64,000 bases of DNA, taken from JBNKVT01 sp050299335. Its GTDB lineage: Bacteria; Pseudomonadota; Alphaproteobacteria; Rhodobacterales; Rhodobacteraceae. Position numbers and translations under genes: made by a program. Under the pieces are notes generated by a model. That model did no database searches and was not told the origin of the DNA. It was given only the letters and a program-made list of their open reading frames with translations. Location of the stretch: NCBI GenBank assembly GCA_050299335.1, contig JBNKVT010000051.1, forward strand, positions 62,001 to 126,000, read 5' to 3'. Shown piece after piece: positions 51,679 to 59,906 of the stretch; within the stretch, counting starts at the first letter, position 1; each line of letters starts with the position of its first letter.

Positions 51679-52254
51679 TTACCGCCCCGAAGCCCGCCGG
51701 TCGCGGCGGCTGGACATTGGCTGGAAGGCGACGCCGACATGGGTTTCGCAATAGGGCTTGCCGGGCTGGGTCGGGTGGCCGCAGAACCAGAAATCCTCCG
51801 TCGCTGGATCGCCGATCGGCCATTTGCAGGTGCGTTCGGTCAGCTGCATCAGCTTCAGCTTCTTGGCCTTCTTTTCCAGCGCCTTCAGCTTGGCCAGCGC
51901 CTCGGCGGAAATCTCCGAGTTAGAGGGCTGGGGCGGCAGAGGCTGGCCGGCGGTGATGATCGGCTTGACGCGCGGCGGGTCCTTGGCCTCGGGCTTAGGC
52001 GCGGGATCGGCGGCCTTGGGCTCGGGCGTGGGCCTGGCGGCGGCGGGCTTCTTTTTGGTCTCGGGCTTGGGTTTCGCCGCCTCCTTGACCGGTTCCTTGG
52101 CGGGGGCCGTGCGGTTCGACAGGCCCAGACGATGCACCTTGCCGATCACGGCATTGCGGGTCACGCCGCCCAGCTCCTTGGCGATCTGGCTGGCACTCTG
52201 GCCCTCGTTCCACATCTTCTTCAGGGTCTCGACCCGTTCGTCGGTCCAGGACAT
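51679..52254 (-). CDS. gcrA: GcrA cell cycle regulator
   Basis: 191 aa from ATG 52254 (the frame runs on upstream without function). N-terminal DNA-binding helix-turn-helix MSWTDERVETLKKMWNEGQSASQIAKELGGVTRNAVIGKVHRLGLSNR, a Lys/Pro/Ala-rich linker (residues 50-115), and the C-terminal sigma-70-contacting region LTERTCKWPIGDPATEDFWFCGHPTQPGKPYCETHVGVAFQP with four Cys and His in zinc-finger-like spacing. GcrA works with CcrM-methylated GANTC promoters in alphaproteobacteria. Confidence 0.96.
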   Translation of the reverse strand: MSWTDERVETLKKMWNEGQSASQIAKELGGVTRNAVIGKVHRLGLSNRTAPAKEPVKEAAKPKPETKKKPAAARPTPEPKAADPAPKPEAKDPPRVKPIITAGQPLPPQPSNSEISAEALAKLKALEKKAKKLKLMQLTERTCKWPIGDPATEDFWFCGHPTQPGKPYCETHVGVAFQPMSSRRDRRASGR

Positions 52255-52387
52255 GGTGTCTCCTTGAAACTTCAATGCGAGCCCCGGGGACCCGCATCTG
52301 TGCCTGCAACCCATATGGGGCCGCCTTGGCGCTATTGTAACCGCTCGGGGTTCAGTTACAAGTGACGCGTAAAATTCGAGGCTTTGA

Positions 52388-53197
52388 ATGGCAGAGACCG
52401 ACATCCGCCCGATGGGAGAACGCCGCTTCGGGCGGGTCAACTGGCTGGGGCTGTGGACGCTGATCACCCGCGAAATCCGGCGGTTCTCCAATGTCTGGAC
52501 CCAGACGCTGTTGGCGCCTTTGGTCACGGCGGGTCTGTTCATGACTGTGCTCAGTCTGGCCTTCGCCGCGAGGCGCGGCGCGGTGGACGGGGTGCCGTTC
52601 ACGCATTTCCTGGCGCCGGGCATCCTGATGATGACGGTGATCCAGAATGCTTTTGCCAACACATCATCCTCGATCCTGATCTCGAAGATGCAAGGCAATA
52701 TCGTCGACACGCTGATGCCACCGCTCAGCCCGCTTGAGATGCTGATCGGCTATGTCTCAGGCGGCGTGGCGCGCGGGGTGTTCGTCGGGCTGGTGGTAAT
52801 GGCGGTTATGTTTCCAGTGCTGGGATTGCCGGTGGCGCATCCCCTATGGGCGCTGGTCTTTCTGATTGCCGGGGCGGCCACGCTGGCGCTTCTGGGGATC
52901 ATCGCGGCGATCCTGGCGCAGAAATTCGACCAGATGGCCGCGATCACCAATTTCGTCATCACGCCCCTGAGCTTCCTGTCAGGCACCTTCTATTCCGTCG
53001 AGGTCCTGCCCGAACCGATGCAGGTGATGAGCCACTTCAACCCGATGTTCTACCTGATCGACGGCTTCCGCTTCGGGGTGCTCGGGGCGTCGGACGCCAA
53101 CCCCTGGCTGGGGCTGTGCGTCGCCACTGCGCTGGTTGTGGGGCTGGGCACGCTGGCCTGGTCCTGGTTCCGCTCCGGGTTTCGTCTGAAAAGCTGA
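52388..53197 (+). CDS. ABC-2-type transporter permease, orphan
   Basis: 269 aa with six membrane segments (about residues 38-62, 70-95, 115-143, 150-175, 182-205, 238-260) and the ABC-2 signature ITNFVITPLSFLSGTFYSVEVLPEPMQVMSHFNPMFYLIDGFRFGVLG. Similar to NodJ/YadH-type exporters. No ATPase gene adjoins it in the window, unlike the usual YadG/YadH pairing. It is divergent from gcrA. Confidence 0.88.
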   Translation: MAETDIRPMGERRFGRVNWLGLWTLITREIRRFSNVWTQTLLAPLVTAGLFMTVLSLAFAARRGAVDGVPFTHFLAPGILMMTVIQNAFANTSSSILISKMQGNIVDTLMPPLSPLEMLIGYVSGGVARGVFVGLVVMAVMFPVLGLPVAHPLWALVFLIAGAATLALLGIIAAILAQKFDQMAAITNFVITPLSFLSGTFYSVEVLPEPMQVMSHFNPMFYLIDGFRFGVLGASDANPWLGLCVATALVVGLGTLAWSWFRSGFRLKS

Positions 53198-53207
53198 CGC
53201 GGGCGGC

Positions 53208-54506
53208 TCAGGCGCCTGCCACCCGCCAGACCACATTCCCGACATCGTCGGCGACCAGCAGCGACTTGTCGTCCGGCCCCAGCGTGACCCCGACCGGCCG
53301 GCCATAGGCGTATTTTTCGTCCTCCGACAAAAAGCCCGACAGGATATCGCGGGGCGGGCCCGCGGGCTGGCCGTTCTCGAACGGCACGAAGATCACCTTG
53401 TAGCCGGACAGGGTCGAGCGGTTCCACGAGCCGTGCTGACCCACCGCCATACCAGCGCCGAAGCCTGGCAGCGTGCCTTCAGGCACCCAACAGAGACCGA
53501 GCGAGGCAGTATGGCCGCCAAGCGCATAGTCGGGGCGGATGGCCTTGGCGACCATCGCCGCGTCCTGGGGCACCCTGTCGTCCACTGTCTGGCCCCAATA
53601 GCAATAGGGCCAGCCATAGAAACCTCCGTCGGTGACCGAGGTCAGGTAGTCGGGTGGCACTTCGTCGCCGAGCCCGTCGCGCTCGTTGACCGCGGTCCAG
53701 AGCACGCCCGTTGACGGCTCGAAGGCCATGCCAACGGGGTTGCGAAGTCCCGAGGCGTAGATGCGGGTCTCGCCGGTGGCGATGTCCAGTTCGTGGATCG
53801 CGGCGCGGCCTTCTTCCTCCTCCATGCCGTTATCGGCGATATTGGTCGCCGAGCCGACCCCGGCATAGATTTTCGTGCGGTCGGGGCTGACGATCAGGCT
53901 GCGGGTCCAGTGGCCGCCGGGCTTGAAATCGCAGATCTTGCGCGCCTCGCCGGTGAGTGTCTGCGCCCCGTCTTCATAAGGAAAGGCGACGATGCCGTCG
54001 GTATTGCCGACATAGAATATGCCGTCGACAAGCGCCATTCCGAAAGGATGGTAAAGCCCGTCGACAAAGGTCCCGCGCGTCTCGGCCACCCCGTCGCCAT
54101 CGGCATCACGCAGGAAGGTGATGCGGTTGGCGCTGTCACCGAGCGCATTGGCCCGTTTCATCGTCGCCCGGATGGCATATTCGAAGGGTGTGTTCTTCAC
54201 CTTGCCGCGCAGTCCCATCGCCTCGGCCACCAGCACGTCGCCACCAGGCAGCACCTCGATCCAGCGCGGATGGTGGAAATCGCGGGCGAAGGCATTGGCC
54301 TTCAGGCCAGGTGCTGCGGTCGGCACATGATCGCCCTGCCAACCGCGCGCGGTCGGCATTTTCAGGGTCATGATGCCCTGTTCCCGGGCTTCGGGAATAT
54401 CCGGCGCGCCGCCGATCGCCGGCGGTTCGTCCGACTTGCCGTAGCGCCTGAGCAGGATCATGACCGCCCCGACAAGGGCGACGAGACGTGCGACGAATTC
54501 CGACAT
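53208..54506 (-). CDS. PQQ-dependent sugar/sorbosone-dehydrogenase-like beta-propeller protein
   Basis: 432 aa. An N-terminal hydrophobic anchor (SEFVARLVALVGAVMILL) then a six-bladed propeller: FHHPRWIEVLPGGDVLVAEAM, VDGLYHPFGMALVDGIFYVGNTDGIVAFPYEDG, HWTRSLIVSPDRTKIYAGVGSATNIADNG, YASGLRNPVGMAFEPSTGVLWTAVNERDGLGDEVPPDYL, GFYGWPYCYWG. It resembles L-sorbosone dehydrogenase and soluble glucose dehydrogenase. Substrate and PQQ use are inferred. Expression might respond to the FNR-like site 109 nt upstream. Confidence 0.88.
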   Translation of the reverse strand: MSEFVARLVALVGAVMILLRRYGKSDEPPAIGGAPDIPEAREQGIMTLKMPTARGWQGDHVPTAAPGLKANAFARDFHHPRWIEVLPGGDVLVAEAMGLRGKVKNTPFEYAIRATMKRANALGDSANRITFLRDADGDGVAETRGTFVDGLYHPFGMALVDGIFYVGNTDGIVAFPYEDGAQTLTGEARKICDFKPGGHWTRSLIVSPDRTKIYAGVGSATNIADNGMEEEEGRAAIHELDIATGETRIYASGLRNPVGMAFEPSTGVLWTAVNERDGLGDEVPPDYLTSVTDGGFYGWPYCYWGQTVDDRVPQDAAMVAKAIRPDYALGGHTASLGLCWVPEGTLPGFGAGMAVGQHGSWNRSTLSGYKVIFVPFENGQPAGPPRDILSGFLSEDEKYAYGRPVGVTLGPDDKSLLVADDVGNVVWRVAGA

Positions 54507-54556
54507 GGGCTGTCCTCCTCGGTTTCCATAGCGGCTTGCTTTTCATCTGAAACACC

Positions 54557-54621
54557 GCATCCGTCAGGCAATCCGAGGCAGCGTTTGCGACGCAAATGCG
54601 TTCGGGTTGCCTGACTGATGC
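54557..54621. repeat. Long inverted repeat, 20-bp arms
   Basis: Arms at 54557-54576 and 54602-54621 (GCATCCGTCAGGCAATCCGA against the complement of TCGGGTTGCCTGACTGATGC) match in 18 of 20 positions around a 25-nt loop that itself contains GCGTTTGC/GCAAATGC. It lies 51 nt upstream of the sorbosone-dehydrogenase-like gene. It is too long for a normal operator. Confidence 0.65.
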
Positions 54622-54628
54622 AGGTCAA
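54615..54628. promoter_or_regulatory. FNR/FnrL-like box
   Basis: CTGATGCAGGTCAA fits TTGA-N6-TCAA with one mismatch, in the CTGA variant common for FnrL-type sites in Rhodobacterales. It overlaps the right arm of the inverted repeat, 109 nt upstream of the dehydrogenase start. Binding is inferred. Confidence 0.5.
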
Positions 54629-54708
54629 AAGCGAACTGCCTCGGCCTGCCTAGAGTCCGAAGAAACGGAAGTAAACCTGTCCGAAAGCCCCGGCACCTGT
54701 CCCGGTGC

Positions 54709-55578
54709 CTATTTCCAGGTCGGGTGGAATGTGCCGGCGGGCGAGAGGGTGAAGATCTCGCACCCGTCTTCGGTCACGCCGATGGAATGCTCGAACTGGG
54801 CTGACAGATTGCCGTCCAGCGTCACCGCCGTCCAGTCGTCGTCCAGCACCCGGGTTGCCGCCGCGCCAAGGTTGATCATCGGCTCGATGGTGAAGAACAT
54901 CCCCGCCTCCAGCACCGGCCCGGTGCCGGGCCGCCCGTAATGCAGCACGTTGGGGGCGGCATGAAACACCCTGCCCAGCCCGTGCCCGCAGAAGTCGCGC
55001 ACCACCGAGCAGCGCTCGCTCTCGGCATAGGTCTGGATGGCGTGGCCGATATCGCCGAAGCTGTTGCCGGGTTTCACCGCCGCAATGCCGCGCATCAGCG
55101 CCTCATGGGTGATGTCGATCAGCTTTTTCGCAAAGGCCTTGGGCTTGCCCGCGACATACATGCGGCTGGAATCGCCGTACCAGCCATCCACGATCACTGT
55201 CACGTCGATATTCAGGATATCGCCCTTGAGAAGCGCGTCGTCTTCTCGAAACACCACGTTCCGCGCATTCGTTTCCCTGGACCACTTCGGAATCCTGCTT
55301 CCCGGAATCCCGTGGCAGACCACATGGTTCACCGAGATGCACGAGGCATGCTGATACCCCTTGTATCCCACCGTCGCCGAGACAGCGCCGGCATCCTTCA
55401 CCCACTGGTGGATGGTCGCGTCAAGCTCCTCGGTTCTGACCCCCGGCACCACATGCCCGGCGATCCGGTCGAGGATCTCTGCCGCCAGCCGCCCGGCGGC
55501 GCGCATACCGGCAAAATCCGCCTTCGAATGAATGCGGATGCCGTTCTTGTTCAACCGTCCTGGCGTCAGAATTTCCAA
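54709..55578 (-). CDS. map: Type I methionine aminopeptidase
   Basis: 289 aa. Metal ligands in order: HVVCHGIP, ILNIDVTVIVDGWYGDSSRMY (two Asp), CGHGLGRVFHAAPNVLHYG (His), MFFTIEPMINLG (Glu), QFEHSIGVTEDGCEIFTLS (Glu). The N-terminal 30 residues (MEILTPGRLNKNGIRIHSKADFAGMRAAGRLAAEIL) are a little longer than the E. coli enzyme. It removes the initiator methionine from nascent proteins. Confidence 0.96.
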   Translation of the reverse strand: MEILTPGRLNKNGIRIHSKADFAGMRAAGRLAAEILDRIAGHVVPGVRTEELDATIHQWVKDAGAVSATVGYKGYQHASCISVNHVVCHGIPGSRIPKWSRETNARNVVFREDDALLKGDILNIDVTVIVDGWYGDSSRMYVAGKPKAFAKKLIDITHEALMRGIAAVKPGNSFGDIGHAIQTYAESERCSVVRDFCGHGLGRVFHAAPNVLHYGRPGTGPVLEAGMFFTIEPMINLGAAATRVLDDDWTAVTLDGNLSAQFEHSIGVTEDGCEIFTLSPAGTFHPTWK

Positions 55579-55676
55579 ATCCTCTTCGTCCCTGGCTGTG
55601 TGTGCCTGCCCGACAATATAGGCATTTCCGGTTTAGACCCAAAGCCTGAAGGAAGTCAAAACCCCGAAACACCCTC

Positions 55677-55695
55677 CTCCTTCTTCCAAATACTC
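55677..55695. repeat. Second copy of 19-mer GAGTATTTGGAAGAAGGAG (reversed)
   Basis: The minus strand reads the same 19 bases as 42816-42834. Here it lies between sfsA and map with no fold-back partner. Confidence 0.55.
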
Positions 55696-55703
55696 CAGGG
55701 GGG

Positions 55704-55760
55704 TCGCCATTGTCAGCGCCATTGGTCCGAGCGACAATGGCGACGGGGACAGCGTCCCCC
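55704..55760. repeat. Two hairpins between sfsA and map
   Basis: TCGCCATTGTC (55704-55714) pairs fully with GACAATGGCGA (55733-55743), and GGGGAC/GTCCCC flank AGC at 55745-55760. On the minus strand they follow the sfsA stop and may end its transcript. Confidence 0.5.
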
Positions 55761-55813
55761 CGCGTATCGTCCCGCCGAAGGCGGGGCGAAAAACCTCCTT
55801 CAGAGCGCCGGAT

Positions 55814-56515
55814 TCACCTCACAATATCCAGCCGCCGCCCCAGCTCGACCCCGTCCAGACCGATCCGGCAATCATAGCACAGCGCCTCCACCCCGGCGTC
55901 GCGCGCCGCCTGAAATGCCGCGAGATAGCCCGGGTCCAGATCCCCCGCCAGGGCGAACCGGTCGCAATCCGTCCGTTGCACCAGATAGACCATCACCGCC
56001 CGGTGTCCCGCTGCGACCATCGCCGACAATTCCCGCAGGTGCTTCGCCCCGCGCGACGTCACGCAATCGGGAAACTCCGCCAGCCCGGCCTCCCGGCTCA
56101 AATGCACGTTCTTGACCTCGACATAGGCATCGGCCAGCCCCGCCCCGCGCAACAGAAAGTCGATCCGGCTGTTCTCGCCATATTTCACCTCCGCCCGGAC
56201 ATCGGCATGGCGCGTCAGTTCCGCCACCGCCCCGGCCCGCAGCGCTTCGCCCACCACCTTGTTCGGCACCCCGGTATCGATCCCAACCAGCCCGGTTTCC
56301 AGCTCCACCAGCTTCCAGCTCCAGGCCAGCCTCGCCTTCGGGTTCGCGGCCCGAGCCACCCAGACCCCGGAACCAGACACATCCAGCCCCATCATCGCCC
56401 CGGGATTGGGGCAATGCGCCGTGACTTCCGTGCCGTCTTCGAGCGTGATATCGGCGAGAAACCGTTTATACCGGCGGAGGAGCGTGCCGCGCTGGAGCGG
56501 AGGATCGAATTTCAT
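55814..56515 (-). CDS. sfsA: SfsA-family DNA/RNA nuclease
   Basis: 233 aa from ATG 56515 (MKFDPPLQRGTLLRRYKRFLADITLEDGTEVTAHCPNPGAMMGLDVSGSGVWV), the usual SfsA start; the frame continues upstream as a shadow of the next gene. The N-terminal OB-like domain is followed by a nuclease-like domain: EVKYGENSRIDFLLRGAGLADAYVEVKNVHLSREAGLAEFPDCVTSRGAKHLREL (Asp, Glu, Lys). It was first described as a sugar fermentation stimulation protein. Confidence 0.95.
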   Translation of the reverse strand: MKFDPPLQRGTLLRRYKRFLADITLEDGTEVTAHCPNPGAMMGLDVSGSGVWVARAANPKARLAWSWKLVELETGLVGIDTGVPNKVVGEALRAGAVAELTRHADVRAEVKYGENSRIDFLLRGAGLADAYVEVKNVHLSREAGLAEFPDCVTSRGAKHLRELSAMVAAGHRAVMVYLVQRTDCDRFALAGDLDPGYLAAFQAARDAGVEALCYDCRIGLDGVELGRRLDIVR

Positions 56516-56560
56516 GCCCTCCCTTAAGCCGCAGGACCGCGAAGAACAAGGAGACGGGCG

Positions 56561-57304
56561 ATGAACCCCACGGCTTCCATGCTGGTCATCGGCGACGAGA
56601 TCCTCTCGGGCCGCACCCGCGACAGCAACATGCACCATCTTGCCGGGAAACTCGCCGCCCATGGCATCGACCTGAAAGAGGCGCGCGTCGTCCCCGACGA
56701 GCCCGACCGTATCATCGCTGCCGTCAACGAGTTGCGCGCCGCCCACGATCACGTCTTCACCTCCGGCGGCATCGGCCCGACCCATGACGACATCACCGCC
56801 GACTGCATCGCACGGGCCTTCGGCGTCCCGATCGGTATCCGCGAGGATGCCCGCGCCATCCTCGCCACCAATTACGCCAATCCCGAGCGCGACCTCAATG
56901 AGGCCCGCCTGCGCATGGCCCGCATCCCCGAAGGGGCGACACTGATCGACAATCCGGTGTCGAAGGCCCCCGGGTTCACCATCGGCAATACCCATGTCAT
57001 GGCCGGGGTCCCGGCGGTCTTCGAGGCCATGCTCGACGGTCTGCTGCCGAAGCTCACCGGCGGTGCGCCGCTCCTGTCGCGCAGCATCCGCATCATGCGC
57101 GGCGAAGGCGAGATCGCCGGGCCGCTTGCCGCTATCGCCGCCCGCCATCCCGACGCCTCCATTGGCAGCTATCCGTTCCAGCACGAGGGCCGCTATGGGT
57201 CCAATATCGTCATCCGCAGCCAATCCGAAGCCACCCTCGCCGCCGCCGCGGCAGAGATTGAGGTAGTTTGTAGCGAAAATACCGACTCATCTGACAAAAA
57301 CTGA
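56561..57304 (+). CDS. CinA-like molybdopterin-binding domain protein
   Basis: 247 aa. ASMLVIGDEILSGRTRDSNMHHLAGKLAAHGIDLKEARVVPDEPDRIIAAVNELRAAHDHVFTSGGIGPTHDDITADCIARAFGV is the MoaB/Mog-type fold of the CinA N-terminus. It lacks the C-terminal pyridine nucleotide deamidase domain that full CinA has. ACAAGGAGAC precedes the ATG. Role unclear: competence/damage-inducible family. Confidence 0.93.
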   Translation: MNPTASMLVIGDEILSGRTRDSNMHHLAGKLAAHGIDLKEARVVPDEPDRIIAAVNELRAAHDHVFTSGGIGPTHDDITADCIARAFGVPIGIREDARAILATNYANPERDLNEARLRMARIPEGATLIDNPVSKAPGFTIGNTHVMAGVPAVFEAMLDGLLPKLTGGAPLLSRSIRIMRGEGEIAGPLAAIAARHPDASIGSYPFQHEGRYGSNIVIRSQSEATLAAAAAEIEVVCSENTDSSDKN

Positions 57305-57419
57305 TCTACTGTTTCCAATTTTCAAACAGTCTTTCAGGCGTCCTTGCCGTTGACCCGGAGGCCATGTTCGCTACATCGAATGGGAACAGGCATCATGCAT
57401 CCGACCCAAGGAGGCCCCC

Positions 57420-58397
57420 ATGGGCGCGCTCGTAGACGGCAAATGGCAAACCCAGACCCACTTCCCCACCATGGAAGGGGCGTTCAAACGGGCCGCGAGC
57501 GCCTTTCGCAACTGGATCACCGCTGATGGCAGCCCCGGTCCAAGCGGCGAAGGCGGGTTCGAGTCCGAGGCCGGGCGCTACCACCTCTACGTCTCCTGGG
57601 CCTGTCCCTGGGCCCACCGCACCCTGATCTTCCGCGCCCTCAAGGGGCTGGAAGAGATGATCCCGATCTCGGCGGTCAACGCTTTCATGGGCGAGGACGG
57701 CTGGAGTTTCGCGCCCGGCGACGGCGTCATCCCCGACCCGGTCCATAACGCGGACTTCCTGCGCGACATCTATCTCGCCGCCGACCCCGACCATACCGGC
57801 CGGGTCACCGTCCCGGTGCTCTGGGACAAGAAACGCGGCACCATCGTGTCGAACGAGTCGGCCGAGATCATCCGCATGTTCAATTCGGCCTTCGACGGGC
57901 TCGGTGCCACCCCGGGTGACTATTATCCCGAAGCGCTCCGGGCCGAGATCGACGAGGTCAACGCGCGGATCTATGACACGCTCAACAACGGCGTCTACAA
58001 GTGCGGTTTCGCCCGGTCGCAGGAGGCCTATGACGCCGCCGTCGAGCCGCTGTTCGAGACCCTGGACTGGCTGGAGCAGCGCCTGTCGAACCAGCGCTAC
58101 CTGATGGGCGACACCCTGACCGAGGCCGATATCCGGCTGTTCACCACGCTGGTGCGTTTCGACGCGGTCTATAACACCCATTTCAAATGCACCCGGTCGC
58201 GGATCATGGATTACGCCAATCTCTGGGACTATACCCGCGATCTCTACCAGCATCCGGGCGTCGCCGGGACGGTCAATCTCGACGTGATCCGGGCGCATTA
58301 TTACACCAGCCACGAAAGCGTCAATCCGACCAGGATCGTGCCGGTGCTGCCCAGAGGCCTCAATTTCGACGCCCCCCATGGCCGCGCGCGGTTCTGA
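57420..58397 (+). CDS. Glutathionyl-hydroquinone reductase (Xi-class glutathione transferase), copy 1
   Basis: 325 aa. AFRNWITADGSPGPSGEGGFESEAGRYHLYVSWACPWAHRTLIFRALKGLEEMIPISAVNAFMGEDGWSFAPGDG; catalytic Cys in SWACPWAH near residue 62. DHTGRVTVPVLWDKKRGTIVSNESAEIIRMFNSAFD and RYLMGDTLTEADIRLFTTLVRFDAVYNTHFKCTRSRIMDYANLWDYTRDLYQ mark the EcfG/YqjG type. It reduces S-glutathionyl hydroquinones and is often tied to aromatic or quinone stress. GGAGG lies 7 nt upstream. It overlaps the next gene by 1 nt. Confidence 0.95.
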   Translation: MGALVDGKWQTQTHFPTMEGAFKRAASAFRNWITADGSPGPSGEGGFESEAGRYHLYVSWACPWAHRTLIFRALKGLEEMIPISAVNAFMGEDGWSFAPGDGVIPDPVHNADFLRDIYLAADPDHTGRVTVPVLWDKKRGTIVSNESAEIIRMFNSAFDGLGATPGDYYPEALRAEIDEVNARIYDTLNNGVYKCGFARSQEAYDAAVEPLFETLDWLEQRLSNQRYLMGDTLTEADIRLFTTLVRFDAVYNTHFKCTRSRIMDYANLWDYTRDLYQHPGVAGTVNLDVIRAHYYTSHESVNPTRIVPVLPRGLNFDAPHGRARF

Positions 58398-59341
58398 TGG
58401 GGCGGCTGGACGAAGGGTGCTGGATCACCGATGACGAGATCGCCCGCACCGATGCCGGGGGCCGCTGGACGCGCACGCCCTCTGCCTTTCGCGGGTGGAT
58501 CGAAACCGGTGGACAGCATCCGCCGGAGCCGGGGCGCTATCATCTCTATGCCGCCTGGAACTGCCCCTGGGCGCATCGGGCGCTCCTGACCCGGGTCTTC
58601 AAGAGGCTGGAGCCGCTGATCCCGGTCTCCTTCGTCGCCCCGCGCCGCACCGATCAGGGCTGGGTCTTCGACCCCGAAAACGACTACCGGGACGACCTTT
58701 TCGCTGCATCGGCGCTGCACGAGATCTACACAAGCGCCGACCCGGCCTTTTCGGGCCGCGTCACCATACCGCTCCTGTGGGACAAGAAGACCGCCACCGC
58801 CGTCTCCAACGAATCCGCCGATATCGTGCGGATGCTCAACACCGCCTTCGAGGGCCTCGCCCCGGCAACCCTGGACCTCTATCCCGAAGCCCTGCGCCCG
58901 GCGATCGACGCCTGGAACGCCCGTATCCACCCGAGCCTGAACAATGGCGTCTACCGCACCGGGTTTGCCACAAGCCAGGCGGCCTATGACGAGGCGGTCG
59001 CCGAGGTCTTCGCCACGCTCGACGCCATCGAAGAGCAGCTGTCGGAAACGCCCTACCTCACCGGAGACAGCTTCACCGAGGCCGACCTGCGGCTCTTTCC
59101 CACCCTGGTCCGTTTCGATGTCGGCTATGTCACCGCCTTCAAATGCACACGCAACCGCCTGACCGATTTCCCCAATCTCTGGACCTATGCCCGCCGCCTC
59201 CACGCCATGCCGGGCTTCGCCGAGACGGTCAAATTCGACATCTATCGCCGCGGCTACAACTCGCCCAGCGAGAAACGCAATCCGCACGGCATCGTGCCCG
59301 TCGCCCCGAGGGCCAACTGGGACCTGATCCCTGATTACTGA
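58397..59341 (+). CDS. Glutathionyl-hydroquinone reductase (Xi-class glutathione transferase), copy 2
   Basis: 314 aa from ATG 58397, overlapping the previous stop codon (TGATG). MGRLDEGCWITDDEIARTDAGGRWTRTPSAFRGWIETGG, then PGRYHLYAAWNCPWAHRALLTRVFKRLEPLIPVSFVAPRRTDQGWVF. Catalytic Cys in WNCPWAH is kept. GRVTIPLLWDKKTATAVSNESADIVRMLNTAF and TPYLTGDSFTEADLRLFPTLVRFDVGYVTAFKCTRNRLTDFPNLWTYARRLH match copy 1 throughout, so this is a tandem duplication. Confidence 0.95.
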   Translation: MGRLDEGCWITDDEIARTDAGGRWTRTPSAFRGWIETGGQHPPEPGRYHLYAAWNCPWAHRALLTRVFKRLEPLIPVSFVAPRRTDQGWVFDPENDYRDDLFAASALHEIYTSADPAFSGRVTIPLLWDKKTATAVSNESADIVRMLNTAFEGLAPATLDLYPEALRPAIDAWNARIHPSLNNGVYRTGFATSQAAYDEAVAEVFATLDAIEEQLSETPYLTGDSFTEADLRLFPTLVRFDVGYVTAFKCTRNRLTDFPNLWTYARRLHAMPGFAETVKFDIYRRGYNSPSEKRNPHGIVPVAPRANWDLIPDY

Positions 59342-59352
59342 TCCCTGACTAC

Positions 59353-59437
59353 TGGTACCCGAGGCCGGACTCGAACCGGCAAGCCGTGAAGCGGGGGATT
59401 TTGAATCCCCTGTGTCTACCAATTCCACCACTCGGGC
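59353..59437 (-). tRNA. tRNA-Leu, anticodon CAA
   Basis: On the minus strand GCCCGAGTGGTGGAAT... with a long variable arm, anticodon loop TTCAAAA (anticodon CAA, decoding UUG), TTCGAGTC T loop and encoded CCA. The acceptor stem pairs GCCCGAG with CTCGGGT (first pair G-U). Length 85 nt fits a class II tRNA. Confidence 0.95.
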
Positions 59438-59726
59438 AGGTCCAGTGGCCCCGATTTAGGCCGAAGCGGGCGGCGACGCAAGTGATCTCGCCGACCCGTT
59501 CCCGATCAGGCCCGCGCTTCCCCCATGCCCGGGACAGGAAAGCATTGCCGCCCGCGCGCCCTGCTGTTAGGCAGGGGGCAGACGATGCCGGAAGGCTGAG
59601 CGGAAGATGCGCCCCATCGACCCAATCCGGGGATGACGCGCGTTGTCGTCAAAGGCCGCATGGGGGTGCCCAGGCGGCCGGAACGGGGCATTCCGGTCAG
59701 TTTCCAATCAACGAAGGAGACCCGAT

Positions 59727-59906
59727 ATGACCCGCCTCTGCCTTATCCTCGCCAGCCTGATCGCCGCGACCACCGTTTCGGCCCATGAGGGCCATGTCGC
59801 CCCCGCCGCAGGCCATGCGCATTGGGAGCTTGCCGCCGCTCCGCTGGCCGCCATCGCTGCCGGTGTCCTGATCTTCGTGCTGCGCGCCCGCCGGTCCGGC
59901 AAATGA
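59727..59906 (+). CDS. Small His-rich membrane protein linked to cbiX
   Basis: 59 aa from ATG 59727, with GAAGGAGA 6 nt upstream. Signal-like MTRLCLILASLIAATTVSA, then HEGHVAPAAGHAHWE (four His) and a membrane helix LAAAPLAAIAAGVLIFVL with RARRSGK. The His-rich stretch after the signal suggests metal contact, perhaps cobalt, and the ATGA overlap with cbiX supports a shared role. Family not certain. Confidence 0.75.
   Translation: MTRLCLILASLIAATTVSAHEGHVAPAAGHAHWELAAAPLAAIAAGVLIFVLRARRSGK

Noticed and set aside
59560..59726. Possible cobalamin riboswitch before the cbiX unit (GGAAGGCTGAGCGGAAGATG resembles part of one)
   Set aside because: I could not find the GCCACTG element or a B12 box (AGTCAGGAxACCTGCC-like) in the right order, so the partial likeness is not enough. 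A covariance-model search would settle this.
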